64,000 nucleotides of DNA from Zhouia amylolytica (GTDB lineage Bacteria; Bacteroidota; Bacteroidia; Flavobacteriales; Flavobacteriaceae): positions 248,001-312,000 of the forward strand of contig NZ_FPAG01000007.1 of assembly GCF_900116365.1 (NCBI RefSeq), written 5' to 3'. The notes under the pieces are model-generated. The model ran no database searches, was not told the DNA's origin, and worked only from the letters and a program-made list of their open reading frames with translations. The position numbers and the translations under genes are program-made. Shown here in pieces: positions 18,074 through 26,554 of the stretch. How positions within the stretch are numbered: the first letter of the stretch is position 1; each line of letters begins with the position of its first letter.

Positions 18074-19189
18074 ATGATGAGATTTTTAAAAAAATACAAA
18101 GCCTTCTTTTTTGGAGCTGTAGTAACTATATGTATCCTTATAATCCTGAAGGTTACCGGAATTATAATCATCAATCCTAAAGCATGGGTAGAAAACACTT
18201 TACTTTTTCTGTTTTGGTGGCTCTTTATTTCTATACCCATATATAAGTTTACATACATTCGAAAACAGAAGCAGTTGCTTTTAAAGCTGTTGATCTTGTG
18301 CGTATTATTAATCCTGATCGTAGCCATTGACAGCACTCTCGAGATCAGAGACAACCCTATCACCATAAGCTTATTAATTGCATTCTGGCTTGGGGTTACG
18401 TATGTAATTGCACCAGGGTTTTTCAATAAATATAAAGTACCTGCATTGATCGTTTACGGAGCCATTCTGATTTACTTTTTCTATGCAAGATTCGGAAATT
18501 CATATTTTGAAGTACACAAAGAACGCGTTGTTTCATTTTTATTAATTCCCATTCCCTTTTTTATAGGGTTATGGGTGTTTGAACAATGGAAATGGGTGAA
18601 ATCGCTGGAAAATGACAAAAAGGAAGCGGAACTTGCCTTATTAAAGAGTCAATTGAACCCACATTTTTTCTTTAATACCTTGAACAACCTTTATGGCCTA
18701 ACTGTAGAAAAATCAGATGAGGCTCCCGAAATTGTATTGAAGTTATCGGACATGATGAGATATACCATTTATGAAGGAAAACACGATTGTGTTCCGCTTA
18801 TAAATGAGTGCTCCTATTTAGAGAATTATATCGATCTGCATCGCATCAGATATCAAAAAAATATTGAGATACAATTTACTCATGACATCGATAAAAATGT
18901 GGAGGTAGCTCCCTTACTCTTTATAGTATTACTGGAAAACGCATTCAAACATGGCGTCGAAAGTATGGCCGAAAATGCTTATATTCATTTGAATTTAAAT
19001 ACCACACCAAACAAAATTGAATTTCAAATTGAAAACAATTTTGACATTAGTAATGCAAATACCAAACCCGGTATTGGTATAAACAATTTAAAACACCGTT
19101 TAAACCTTATATATCCAAACCGACACAGGTTTAAAATAATTAAGGAAAATAATACCTTTATTGCACGTTTGGAAATAACTCTTGTATGA
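18074..19189 (+). CDS. LytS/YehU-type sensor histidine kinase
   Basis: 371 residues. The N-terminal 170 residues hold four to five transmembrane helices with no large outside domain, so it may sense the membrane or a partner protein. The His_kinase domain begins KSQLNPHFFFNTLNNLYGL with the phospho-accepting His197. The ATPase part has ENAFKHG (N-box) and PGIGINNLKHRL (G-box). Its stop overlaps the start of the response regulator (ATGA). The ABC exporter operon lies divergently upstream. Confidence 0.93.
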   Translation: MMRFLKKYKAFFFGAVVTICILIILKVTGIIIINPKAWVENTLLFLFWWLFISIPIYKFTYIRKQKQLLLKLLILCVLLILIVAIDSTLEIRDNPITISLLIAFWLGVTYVIAPGFFNKYKVPALIVYGAILIYFFYARFGNSYFEVHKERVVSFLLIPIPFFIGLWVFEQWKWVKSLENDKKEAELALLKSQLNPHFFFNTLNNLYGLTVEKSDEAPEIVLKLSDMMRYTIYEGKHDCVPLINECSYLENYIDLHRIRYQKNIEIQFTHDIDKNVEVAPLLFIVLLENAFKHGVESMAENAYIHLNLNTTPNKIEFQIENNFDISNANTKPGIGINNLKHRLNLIYPNRHRFKIIKENNTFIARLEITLV

Positions 19190-19890
19190 TCTCATATATT
19201 ATCATTGATGATGAGCCCATTGCTCATAGAATAATTGAAGGATATTGCGAACATTTACCACAATTAAAAAAAGCTGGTAATTGTTTCAATGCATTCGAGG
19301 CCATGCAGTTATTAAATGAGCAACAAATTGATCTTCTGTTTTTAGATATCAATATGCCCAGGCTTTCCGGGCTCAGTTTTATTAAAACACTTTCAAATCC
19401 TCCCGAAATAATCATAACCACCGCTTATAAAGATCATGCATTGGAAGGGTATGAACTGAATGTGTGCGATTATTTATTAAAACCATTCAGTTTTGAGCGC
19501 TTTATGAAAGCCATCAATAAAGTGTCCATAAACATAACATCTTTGTCTAAAAATGGAACATCAACTCCTGATGATATCAGTCTTAAAAGAATCTTCCTTA
19601 AAGGAAATAAAAGGCACCATCAAATTGATATCGATCATATTTTGTTTATTGAAGCTTGTGGTAATTATTCAAAGGTGGTACTCCTCAATGAATCTATTGT
19701 ATGTCATGAAAAAATTTCTACTTTAGAACATATGCTTCCGTCAAAAAAGTTTTTAAGGGTTCATAAATCATTTCTTGTTGCTCTTGATCATATTGATATC
19801 ATTGAAGGAAACAGAATTTTAATCAAACAACATAAAATACCAGTCGGACAAACTTATAAAGCGGCAATTAATCATTTAATTAAACATTAA
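19186..19890 (+). CDS. LytTR-family response regulator
   Basis: 234 residues. The receiver domain (1-120) has the acidic pair D8-D9, the phospho-acceptor D54 (LLFLDINMP), the switch Thr (IITTAYKDHA) and Lys (LLKPFSF). A LytTR DNA-binding domain follows (about 135-234: IEACGNYSKVVL, FLRVHKSFLVALDHID, PVGQTYK). It is translationally coupled with the kinase. The likely target is the divergent ABC exporter promoter region, or itself, by analogy with similar loci. This is inference. Confidence 0.95.
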   Translation: MISYIIIDDEPIAHRIIEGYCEHLPQLKKAGNCFNAFEAMQLLNEQQIDLLFLDINMPRLSGLSFIKTLSNPPEIIITTAYKDHALEGYELNVCDYLLKPFSFERFMKAINKVSINITSLSKNGTSTPDDISLKRIFLKGNKRHHQIDIDHILFIEACGNYSKVVLLNESIVCHEKISTLEHMLPSKKFLRVHKSFLVALDHIDIIEGNRILIKQHKIPVGQTYKAAINHLIKH

Positions 19891-19965
19891 ATCTTGTTAA
19901 AGACCTGAATTTCGTTTCAATTAAGTAACTTATCATACATCAATGCAGTACTCATTGAATGTTCA

Positions 19966-19973
19966 TAGGTTTG
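19966..19973 (+). promoter_or_regulatory. Promoter -7 box for the GNAT/TMEM175 pair
   Basis: TAGGTTTG matches TAnnTTTG, 16 bp before the GNAT ATG. No -33 TTG at normal spacing. Confidence 0.4.
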
Positions 19974-19989
19974 ATTAAAATTTATTCTA

Positions 19990-20289
19990 ATGGAATTGAA
20001 GCTTATTAATAACGAGCCTCAAAAAAGGTTTGAGGTGCACTACGAAAACTCTATAGCGTTTGTTGACTATAAATTGTTTAAAGGTGGAATTGCATATATA
20101 CATACGGAGGTCCCCAAAGCATTAAGCGGTAAAGGCATTGGGTCCTTTTTGGCCAAAGGGGTATTGGATTATGCGGACGAGAACGGATTAAAAGTAAAGC
20201 CATATTGCCCTTTTATCAAAGCCTATATCGATCGACACGTTGAATACCAAAAGAACTCAATTTTTCATCAGAAAGACGCAGGGGTATGA
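19990..20289 (+). CDS. Small GNAT-like N-acetyltransferase (YidJ/COG2388 type)
   Basis: 99 residues, the compact GNAT class. The acetyl-CoA-binding turn is seen in HTEVPKALSGKGIGSFLAKGVLDYA, with the KGIGS loop equivalent to the R/QxxGxG/A motif. The end (VKPYCPFIKAYIDRHVEYQ) is typical of the YidJ-like family. Acceptor unknown. The gene overlaps the next by ATGA, so the two are co-translated. Confidence 0.88.
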   Translation: MELKLINNEPQKRFEVHYENSIAFVDYKLFKGGIAYIHTEVPKALSGKGIGSFLAKGVLDYADENGLKVKPYCPFIKAYIDRHVEYQKNSIFHQKDAGV

Positions 20290-20870
20290 AATCGGGAAGA
20301 TTAGAAGCTTTTAGCGATGGTGTATTGGCCATTGTAATTACGATCATGGTGCTGGAGATGAAGGCCCCGGAAGAAATAACACTCGAAAGTCTATTCAGTG
20401 TTTGGCCTGTCTTTATTAGTTACCTGTTAAGTTTTATATACCTGGGAATTTATTGGAATAACCATCACCATTTAATGCAGGCTACGGAAAAAGTTAACGG
20501 AACCATATTATGGGCTAATTTACATCTGTTATTCTGGTTATCCTTAATCCCCTTTTCCACCAGTTGGCTTGGTGAAAATTATTCGGCCCCCCTGCCGGTA
20601 GCACTATACGGTTTTATTTTACTTATGTCTGCAATTGCCTATCGAATATTAGAAATCGCACTTATAAGATATCATGGTAAAGAACACGTACTTCAAAAAG
20701 CCCTTAACAAGGGAAAGAAAGAACTAATTTCTATGGTCCTTTACATCATTTCAATTCCCGCTGCCTTTATTAATATTTGGCTTGCTCTTGGTTGTATTGT
20801 GTTTGTTGCTATCCTCTGGATTGTTCCTGAACGGAAAATCGAAAACCTTATTAAAGAAAAGAATGAATAA
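20286..20870 (+). CDS. TMEM175-family (DUF1211) membrane protein, predicted K+ channel
   Basis: 194 residues, about six hydrophobic segments. Helix 1 begins GRLEAFSDGVLAIVITIMVLEM with the family hallmark RxxxFSD (R5, F9, S10, D11). NNHHHLM follows helix 2-3. Prokaryotic TMEM175 proteins are tetrameric potassium-permeable channels with one six-helix repeat, which fits this length. Coupled to an upstream GNAT gene. The acetyltransferase could modify it, but nothing in the sequence shows this. Confidence 0.88.
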   Translation: MKSGRLEAFSDGVLAIVITIMVLEMKAPEEITLESLFSVWPVFISYLLSFIYLGIYWNNHHHLMQATEKVNGTILWANLHLLFWLSLIPFSTSWLGENYSAPLPVALYGFILLMSAIAYRILEIALIRYHGKEHVLQKALNKGKKELISMVLYIISIPAAFINIWLALGCIVFVAILWIVPERKIENLIKEKNE

Positions 20871-20994
20871 TATTTCAGGGATAAAAGCCTGTAAACGTGA
20901 CATAAACAATGAATTCATAAAACTTTTTCAAGTCTAAATAATCTATATTTCTCAACTGTCCGTAAGTAATTATAGAAAACAATTAAATTTAGAT

Positions 20995-21831
20995 ATGAAA
21001 AAAGTAACGATCACATTACTAACTTTTGCACTACTAACTTCATGTGTTTCAAAAAAGAAATATGTTGCACTGGAACAGGAAAATGGTGAAATAAGAAGTC
21101 AGCTTCAAAAAACAGAAGTTGAGAAAGAAGAGCTAGAGGCTAAATTTGCAAAAATCCAATCACGTGTGGATGAATATAACAGCAAAATAAACTCATTAAC
21201 AGAAGAAAACAACTCAAAAATGGTTGCTGTTGATGACGTAGCGGTTATTTCAAATGATGCACGCGAACAAATGCGTGAAACCCTTAAAAATGTAGATCCT
21301 GCTATCGTAAGTCAGGCGACATCTTTAAAGGACTCTATGAATATTGCTGTTTCATACAATCTTCAAAAATCTTTAGATAACAGCACCTTGAATGAAGATG
21401 AAGATATTGCAATTGATATCGACGAAACGGTAGTGATGATTTCAATTTCTGATAAAATGTTATTCAATTCAGGAAGCTATAGAGTGAGTAATAAAGCAAA
21501 TGCCATACTTCAAAAAATAGCTGATATCATCAACTCTGAAGAGAGCCTTGATTTAATGGTAGAAGGTCATACAGACAATAAACTTTTACTTGAATCTGCT
21601 GGTATCAGAGATAACTGGGATTTAAGTGTGTTACGTGCTACTTCTGTTGTACGCAAATTACAAAACGATTACGATGTGGCTCCTGAAAAATTAATCGCAT
21701 CAGGAAGAAGTTTTTATCAGCCGCTTGTAAGCAATGATACAAAGGAGAACAGAGCTAAAAACAGAAGAACTCGAATTGTAATCCTTCCGAACATTGACAA
21801 ATTCTTTGCTTTAATGGCTTCGAATCAATAA
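20995..21831 (+). CDS. OmpA-family outer membrane lipoprotein with coiled coil
   Basis: 278 residues. A lipoprotein signal ends at the lipobox LLTSC (Cys17). Residues about 24-75 are a heptad-rich coiled coil (LEQENGEIRSQLQKTEVEKEELEAK). The C-terminal OmpA domain (about 140-265) shows VEGHTDN and ENRAKNRRTRIVI, the peptidoglycan-binding signature. It probably tethers the outer membrane to peptidoglycan. Single gene followed by a strong terminator. Confidence 0.93.
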   Translation: MKKVTITLLTFALLTSCVSKKKYVALEQENGEIRSQLQKTEVEKEELEAKFAKIQSRVDEYNSKINSLTEENNSKMVAVDDVAVISNDAREQMRETLKNVDPAIVSQATSLKDSMNIAVSYNLQKSLDNSTLNEDEDIAIDIDETVVMISISDKMLFNSGSYRVSNKANAILQKIADIINSEESLDLMVEGHTDNKLLLESAGIRDNWDLSVLRATSVVRKLQNDYDVAPEKLIASGRSFYQPLVSNDTKENRAKNRRTRIVILPNIDKFFALMASNQ

Positions 21832-21852
21832 ATAAAAGATTTATTCTTTTCT

Positions 21853-21879
21853 AAAAGACGGCTTAGGCCGTCTTTTTTT
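21853..21879 (+). terminator. Terminator after the OmpA lipoprotein
   Basis: A 10-bp perfect stem (21853-21862 with 21867-21876), loop TTAG, ending in a run of seven T. A second smaller hairpin (21879-21884 with 21894-21899) follows at once. Confidence 0.9.
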
Positions 21880-21925
21880 ATGCCTTGCTATTAGGCATAA
21901 TAATAAATTAAATGATGAAAAAGCC

Positions 21926-21933
21926 TATCTTTG
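21926..21933 (+). promoter_or_regulatory. Promoter -7 box for the porin-BCCT-Usp operon
   Basis: TATCTTTG is an exact match to TAnnTTTG, about 200 bp before the porin start, which gives a long 5' leader. Confidence 0.5.
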
Positions 21934-21965
21934 TCTATACATGAAGACAAACCAGCTCTATAGAC
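21933..21965 (+). other. Inverted repeat in the long leader of the porin-BCCT operon
   Basis: GTCTATA (21933-21939) pairs perfectly with TATAGAC (21959-21965). AGACAAA also occurs twice (21945-21951, 21962-21968). The leader holds a 35-codon frame from the ATG at 21941, not protein-like in composition. No known riboswitch recognised. Confidence 0.35.
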
Positions 21966-22133
21966 AAAATAATTCCCGCATTTATTCGCGTGCTTATGGA
22001 GTTATCAGATGCCAACCACATCGGTTTGTTCCTCCTTCCCTCTTATAATTATTTACCCCCTTCCCCCTAAACAAACTTATTCAATCCGCTTATTGGTTAT
22101 GGCTTTTAGCTATTAACATTAAAACCCTTTATT

Positions 22134-23288
22134 TTGAAACAGCTCTTGTGGTTATTATTCATTTTTCCCTGTTTGGGTATCGCACAAGATAAACCCCAGA
22201 TAAAATTTGGTGGTGCCTTAAGGTTTAATTACATCTATTCTTCTTGGAAGCCGGAACAAAAACAGCAGGGCGGAGACTTTATGTATGATATGTTTCGTGT
22301 AAATGCCAAGGCTTCCTATCTGGGTATTAAGCTAAACGCGGAATACAGGTTGTATTCTGATGAGTTTGGAGGGGGTGTTTTAAAACAAGGTTGGCTCAGT
22401 TACAGCTTTAATGAAAACGATCAAATACATATTGGTCTCACACAGGTACCGTTCGGTATTCAACAGTACAACTCTCATAACTGGTTTTTTAATATAGGTT
22501 ATTATATAGGTCTGGAAGACGATCACGATATTGGCGTTAAATTCATTCATGAGAAAGAAGAAGGGTTCAATTACCAAATAGCATTTTTTAAAAATGCTGA
22601 AGCCATTGCCTTTGGGGGCAATAGTGATGTTTCCTATAGCAGGTATTCCTATGATGTTTCTTCTATGGACATTGACGGCGACGGAGTACTTGATTATCGA
22701 AATAAAGAAATCAATCAATTCAACTTTAAATTCAATTACAAATTAAACCATGGTGATTTCAGACATCAAATGGGTGCTTATGCCCAATATGGCGGACTCT
22801 ATAACCTCGATACCAAGGAAGTTGGATCGCATCATGGTTACGGTGTTTTTTATGAGTTGGATTTTAAAAAAATCAATATAAAATCCGAACTATTACATTA
22901 TACGAAATCTCCAAAAAATCCGGAAAGCGAGCGTAGCGAGTTATTTGCCATGGCGGCCTATGGAGCTCCTTATTTAGTAGCCTCCAAAGCTGATATGGCT
23001 ACCTTGGCTATTGCCTATACACTCCCCGTAAACTGGAAACCAATCCAAAGTCTTCAGTTTTATAATGATTTTGGCTATATTAAAAAGAGTGTTCAGGGGT
23101 TTGCCGATAGCTATATGAATGTTACCGGTATAGGCATAGCGGCAGGTCACTTATATACCTATATAGATTTTGCCGCTGGTAAGAATCATTCCTGGCTCGG
23201 CGGTAATTTTATTGATGATTTTGCCCAGGGTACCCCGGATGCGAAATGGGAAGCCAGGTTTAACATAAACATTGGATATTACTTTTAA
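22134..23288 (+). CDS. Outer-membrane porin-like beta-barrel protein
   Basis: 384 residues starting at a TTG codon. The frame closes at a stop eight codons upstream without any ATG, and the TTG opens a good signal peptide (LKQLLWLLFIFPCLGIAQ). The mature part is a run of alternating strands with aromatic girdles and ends in Tyr-Tyr-Phe, the outer-membrane insertion signal. The centre carries DIDGDGVLDYR, a calcium-loop-like insertion. It lies 12 bp before the BCCT gene, so it probably lets the osmolyte cross the outer membrane. Family: phosphate/anion-porin-like barrels of Bacteroidota; selectivity is unknown. Confidence 0.85.
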   Translation: MKQLLWLLFIFPCLGIAQDKPQIKFGGALRFNYIYSSWKPEQKQQGGDFMYDMFRVNAKASYLGIKLNAEYRLYSDEFGGGVLKQGWLSYSFNENDQIHIGLTQVPFGIQQYNSHNWFFNIGYYIGLEDDHDIGVKFIHEKEEGFNYQIAFFKNAEAIAFGGNSDVSYSRYSYDVSSMDIDGDGVLDYRNKEINQFNFKFNYKLNHGDFRHQMGAYAQYGGLYNLDTKEVGSHHGYGVFYELDFKKINIKSELLHYTKSPKNPESERSELFAMAAYGAPYLVASKADMATLAIAYTLPVNWKPIQSLQFYNDFGYIKKSVQGFADSYMNVTGIGIAAGHLYTYIDFAAGKNHSWLGGNFIDDFAQGTPDAKWEARFNINIGYYF

Positions 23289-23300
23289 ATAAAGTCTATT

Positions 23301-24926
23301 ATGGCAAAAAAAATTATTAGAAGCGACGAAAAGAAATCAATATTCGGGTTGGAAATTAACGGTCCTGTATTCTTTTCCTCTGCCATTATCATTATCATAA
23401 CCATTATTCTAACCTTATCCTTCAAAGATACTGCCAAGGAACACTTTGAAAGCATTCAAACCTTTGTTTCCAACAAAGGAGGATGGTTTTTTGTTCTCAT
23501 GGTAAATGTCTTCCTGTTTTTTATGGTATTTCTGGCCTTTAGTAAATACGGGAGACTCAGAATCGGTGGCCAGCATGCTAAACCGGAATTTAAAACAGTT
23601 TCATGGTTTGCCATGCTTTTTAGTGCCGGTATGGGTATCGGATTGTTATTCTGGAGTATCTCTGAACCAATTACCCATTTTAACTCCCCTCCTATTACCG
23701 CTGAAGGTGGTGCTGCCGCCGCCCAGGAAGCTATGAACTTTACATTCTTACACTGGGGATTTCATGCCTGGGGTGTATATGCACTGGTCGGACTGGCATT
23801 AGCTTATTTTACCTATTCAAGAGGGCTCCCTTTAACCATTCGGTCTGTGTTCTACCCGTTTCTGGGAGATAAGGTTTATGGCATTATAGGTGATATCATT
23901 GATATTTTTGCCGTATTAGCTACCATTTTCGGTCTGGCTACATCTCTTGGATTAGGTGTCAAGCAAATAGCTGGCGGCCTGGATCATGTATTTAACATAC
24001 CTGGCGGACTCACTACACAAATAACACTAATTGCAGGAGTTACCGCTGTTGCAACAATATCGGTGGTACTCGGGGTTGATAAAGGTGTTAAATTCCTGAG
24101 TGAATGGAACATGCGGATCGCTGTCTTGCTTTTACTTTTGGTTGTTATTTTGGGACCAACGATTTATATATTTCAGTCATTTGTTCAAAACACAGGTAGT
24201 TATTTTTATAATTTTCTGGAGATAGCCACCTGGACCGAAAGCTATAACAATACCGGTTGGCAAAATAGCTGGACGGTCTTTTACTGGGGCTGGTGGATAG
24301 CCTGGTCTCCATTCGTAGGGATCTTTATCGCACGTATTTCAAAAGGGAGAACCGTTCAGGAATTTATTTTAGGCGTACTGATTATCCCTGCCCTGGTGAC
24401 CTTCTTTTGGATTAATGCTTTCGGAAGTACTGCTGTTCAAGAGGCACTATTGGGCGATTTAACTATAGTCAATGCAGTTAAAGAAGATGTGGCAACCGCT
24501 ATGTTCGTATTTCTGGAAGATTTTCCTTTAGCCACGGTATTAAATATAGTTGCTATTATTCTTGTTGCCGGATTCTTTATTACCTCTTCCGATTCCGGAT
24601 CACTTGTAGTAGATAGTATTACTTCTGGAGGTAAAATAGATGCCCCCGTAGGACAACGTGTATTCTGGGCAGTAACAGAAGGTACGGTTGCTGCAGTTTT
24701 ACTTGTCGGCGGAGGTCTTCAAGCATTACAAACTGCCGTCATCGTAACCGGATTACCTTTTGCCCTTATTTTACTGGTTATGTGCTATTCACTCTTAAAA
24801 GGATTAAAAGAAGATTTATTTAAGCTTAAGAAAAGAGAACAACAAAAAGAAATAGATAATTATAAGGATATTGTATCCGGAATCGTTAAAAAAAGAAATA
24901 TTAAAGAACCTAATCAGAAGTCATGA
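23301..24926 (+). CDS. BCCT-family betaine/choline/carnitine transporter
   Basis: 541 residues with twelve predicted transmembrane helices. The family signature is FYWGWWIAWSPFVGIFIARISKGRTVQEF (about 325-353), the Trp-rich box of helix 8 that binds quaternary ammonium compounds. The glycine-rich MLFSAGMGIGLLFWSISEP near 105-123 is also present; its GMGIG stretch is the sodium-coupled type seen in BetP-like carriers. The charged C-terminal tail (KKREQQKEIDNYK) could be an osmosensor. It sits between a porin and a universal stress protein and overlaps the latter by 4 bp. Confidence 0.95.
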   Translation: MAKKIIRSDEKKSIFGLEINGPVFFSSAIIIIITIILTLSFKDTAKEHFESIQTFVSNKGGWFFVLMVNVFLFFMVFLAFSKYGRLRIGGQHAKPEFKTVSWFAMLFSAGMGIGLLFWSISEPITHFNSPPITAEGGAAAAQEAMNFTFLHWGFHAWGVYALVGLALAYFTYSRGLPLTIRSVFYPFLGDKVYGIIGDIIDIFAVLATIFGLATSLGLGVKQIAGGLDHVFNIPGGLTTQITLIAGVTAVATISVVLGVDKGVKFLSEWNMRIAVLLLLLVVILGPTIYIFQSFVQNTGSYFYNFLEIATWTESYNNTGWQNSWTVFYWGWWIAWSPFVGIFIARISKGRTVQEFILGVLIIPALVTFFWINAFGSTAVQEALLGDLTIVNAVKEDVATAMFVFLEDFPLATVLNIVAIILVAGFFITSSDSGSLVVDSITSGGKIDAPVGQRVFWAVTEGTVAAVLLVGGGLQALQTAVIVTGLPFALILLVMCYSLLKGLKEDLFKLKKREQQKEIDNYKDIVSGIVKKRNIKEPNQKS

Positions 24927-25786
24927 TGCAAACCATTAACAATATACTCGTAGCTCTCGACCTGTCAGACATCGACGAGACGCTCATTAAGTATGCGGCA
25001 TATTTAGCTGATTCACTACAGGCTGAAAAGGTCTATTTTGTACACAACATAAAAAAGTATGAGATCATCGAACTCTTTGAAGATGAGCTTGCTGAACTCA
25101 ACCTTGAGGAAATGATAGGTGATGAATTAAACGAAACCGTTGCACATAATTTCAAAAGCAAGGTTGAATGGGAAGTGTTGATTTCTAATGATCCATATAC
25201 GGAATCGTTAATCAATTATATCGTCAATAAATACGAAATACAATTAACCCTGGTTGGAAACAAAAACAAGGTAAAAGGTACCGGGGTGATGAGTGGCAAA
25301 TTATTGCATATGCTCAAATGCCATATCCTTAGTGTGCCTAAGAACATTGCTCCGGAAATTACGAAGCTATGTATTGGAACAGATTTTTCCAATGCTTCCA
25401 GAAAAAGCTTTGTGATGGCCAACTTCCTTAGAAAGAATGTTGGATGCAAGGTGAAAGCAATGCACATTTATAATGTTCCCTTGCAGTTCTCTCCCTATTT
25501 GCCAAAAGAGAATTTAATTCCGACCATTGAAAAGCATATTGAAGAAAAATCAAAAAAATTCATTAAACGACTGAAAGAATATGGAGATGGAATTGAGTTT
25601 GAAATTGTTCCCGGCAGAAGTTCCAGCGTACCTGAAAATCTTATACATCAATGTTTAAAAGAAAAGTTTGATATGTTGATGATATCTGATAAAGGAGGAA
25701 ATACCTTCTCTTCACTGGTTATTGGTAATGTAACTGACGAATTGTTTAATGAAGATCTTGAATTTCCGTTATGGGTGTGTAAATAA
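24923..25786 (+). CDS. Tandem universal stress protein
   Basis: 287 residues made of two Usp domains. The first (1-145) starts INNILVALDLSDIDETLIKYA. The second (about 150-287) starts KLCIGTDFSNASRKSFVMANFL. The G-2x-G-9x-G(S/T) ATP-binding pattern is not clearly complete in either, so ATP binding is uncertain. The start overlaps the transporter stop (ATGA), and Usp genes are often coupled to transporters as regulators or energy sensors. Convergent with the next gene. Confidence 0.9.
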   Translation: MMQTINNILVALDLSDIDETLIKYAAYLADSLQAEKVYFVHNIKKYEIIELFEDELAELNLEEMIGDELNETVAHNFKSKVEWEVLISNDPYTESLINYIVNKYEIQLTLVGNKNKVKGTGVMSGKLLHMLKCHILSVPKNIAPEITKLCIGTDFSNASRKSFVMANFLRKNVGCKVKAMHIYNVPLQFSPYLPKENLIPTIEKHIEEKSKKFIKRLKEYGDGIEFEIVPGRSSSVPENLIHQCLKEKFDMLMISDKGGNTFSSLVIGNVTDELFNEDLEFPLWVCK

Positions 25787-25798
25787 ATGAAATAGCGG

Positions 25799-26476
25799 TT
25801 ATTCTACTTCTTTAACTACAACCATGGATGCTTTATAACCTGTAGCCAGGTTCCATTGTTTGGCGGATAACAATACTCCATTTTCATCATAGACTCTGAA
25901 CTCAGCCGTATTAGGGCCGGAAGTACCCTGATTTAACGCTTTAAACTCTATGGTGTTGAATCCATCTTTCAATGGAACTGAAATGCCTTTAGACATATTA
26001 GTCAACACCACACGAACCTGAACCACCTCGTCGTTGATAATGACTTTAACCATATCCCCATCTTCCAGTTGATGATCTCTATACCTGATTTCTATTTTAC
26101 CTGAAGTCGTCTTAATATCTCCAAGAAACTGATTTCTTTTAAAAACAGCCATGTTTTCATCCTCTCTTGGACGAACACTTTTGTTGAGGCGTTGTTCCAG
26201 GCCAAGCCCTTCTCCTGCACGAAGAAGTTTACTTTTTTCACCAAACCCCAAACTTTTACTCCTGTCTATTAATGGTTCCGGACGTCTAAGATTAGGTGAA
26301 TTCAATAATGAAAAATTACTTTTCTCCTTTTTATTTAAATCCGGTTTAGGGACATCAGATGGCGGTGCAATAGCTGAAGAGTCAGCTGGAATGACCAACT
26401 TAATCTTCTCCTTTTCAATTTGAGCATTGATACTCGAAAATGAAAACAATAATACTATTAACACCAATATCCTCAT
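25799..26476 (-). CDS. Secreted protein of unknown function
   Basis: 225 residues. The signal peptide ends near FSSINAQ. A charged, proline-containing, poorly ordered middle (about 35-110) follows. A C-terminal beta-rich domain (about 118-225: GKIEIRYRDHQLEDGDMVKVIINDEVV, VPLKDGFNTIEFKALNQGTSGPNTAEFRVYD) looks like an immunoglobulin-like or carbohydrate-associated fold. No family name recognised. It belongs to conserved secreted proteins of flavobacteria by composition. Convergent with the Usp gene, 12 bp apart. Confidence 0.75.
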   Translation of the reverse strand: MRILVLIVLLFSFSSINAQIEKEKIKLVIPADSSAIAPPSDVPKPDLNKKEKSNFSLLNSPNLRRPEPLIDRSKSLGFGEKSKLLRAGEGLGLEQRLNKSVRPREDENMAVFKRNQFLGDIKTTSGKIEIRYRDHQLEDGDMVKVIINDEVVQVRVVLTNMSKGISVPLKDGFNTIEFKALNQGTSGPNTAEFRVYDENGVLLSAKQWNLATGYKASMVVVKEVE

Positions 26477-26554
26477 TCTTAAATAAATTTTGACTAAAAT
26501 ATTATTTTTATAAACTGATAGACAAAATTCAACACTTAAACTATCGTTAAAATC

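Noticed and set aside
21941-22048. 35-codon frame in the porin leader as a real gene
   Set aside because: Arg/Pro/Asn-rich without domain or membrane signal, and no amino-acid run that would make an attenuator peptide.
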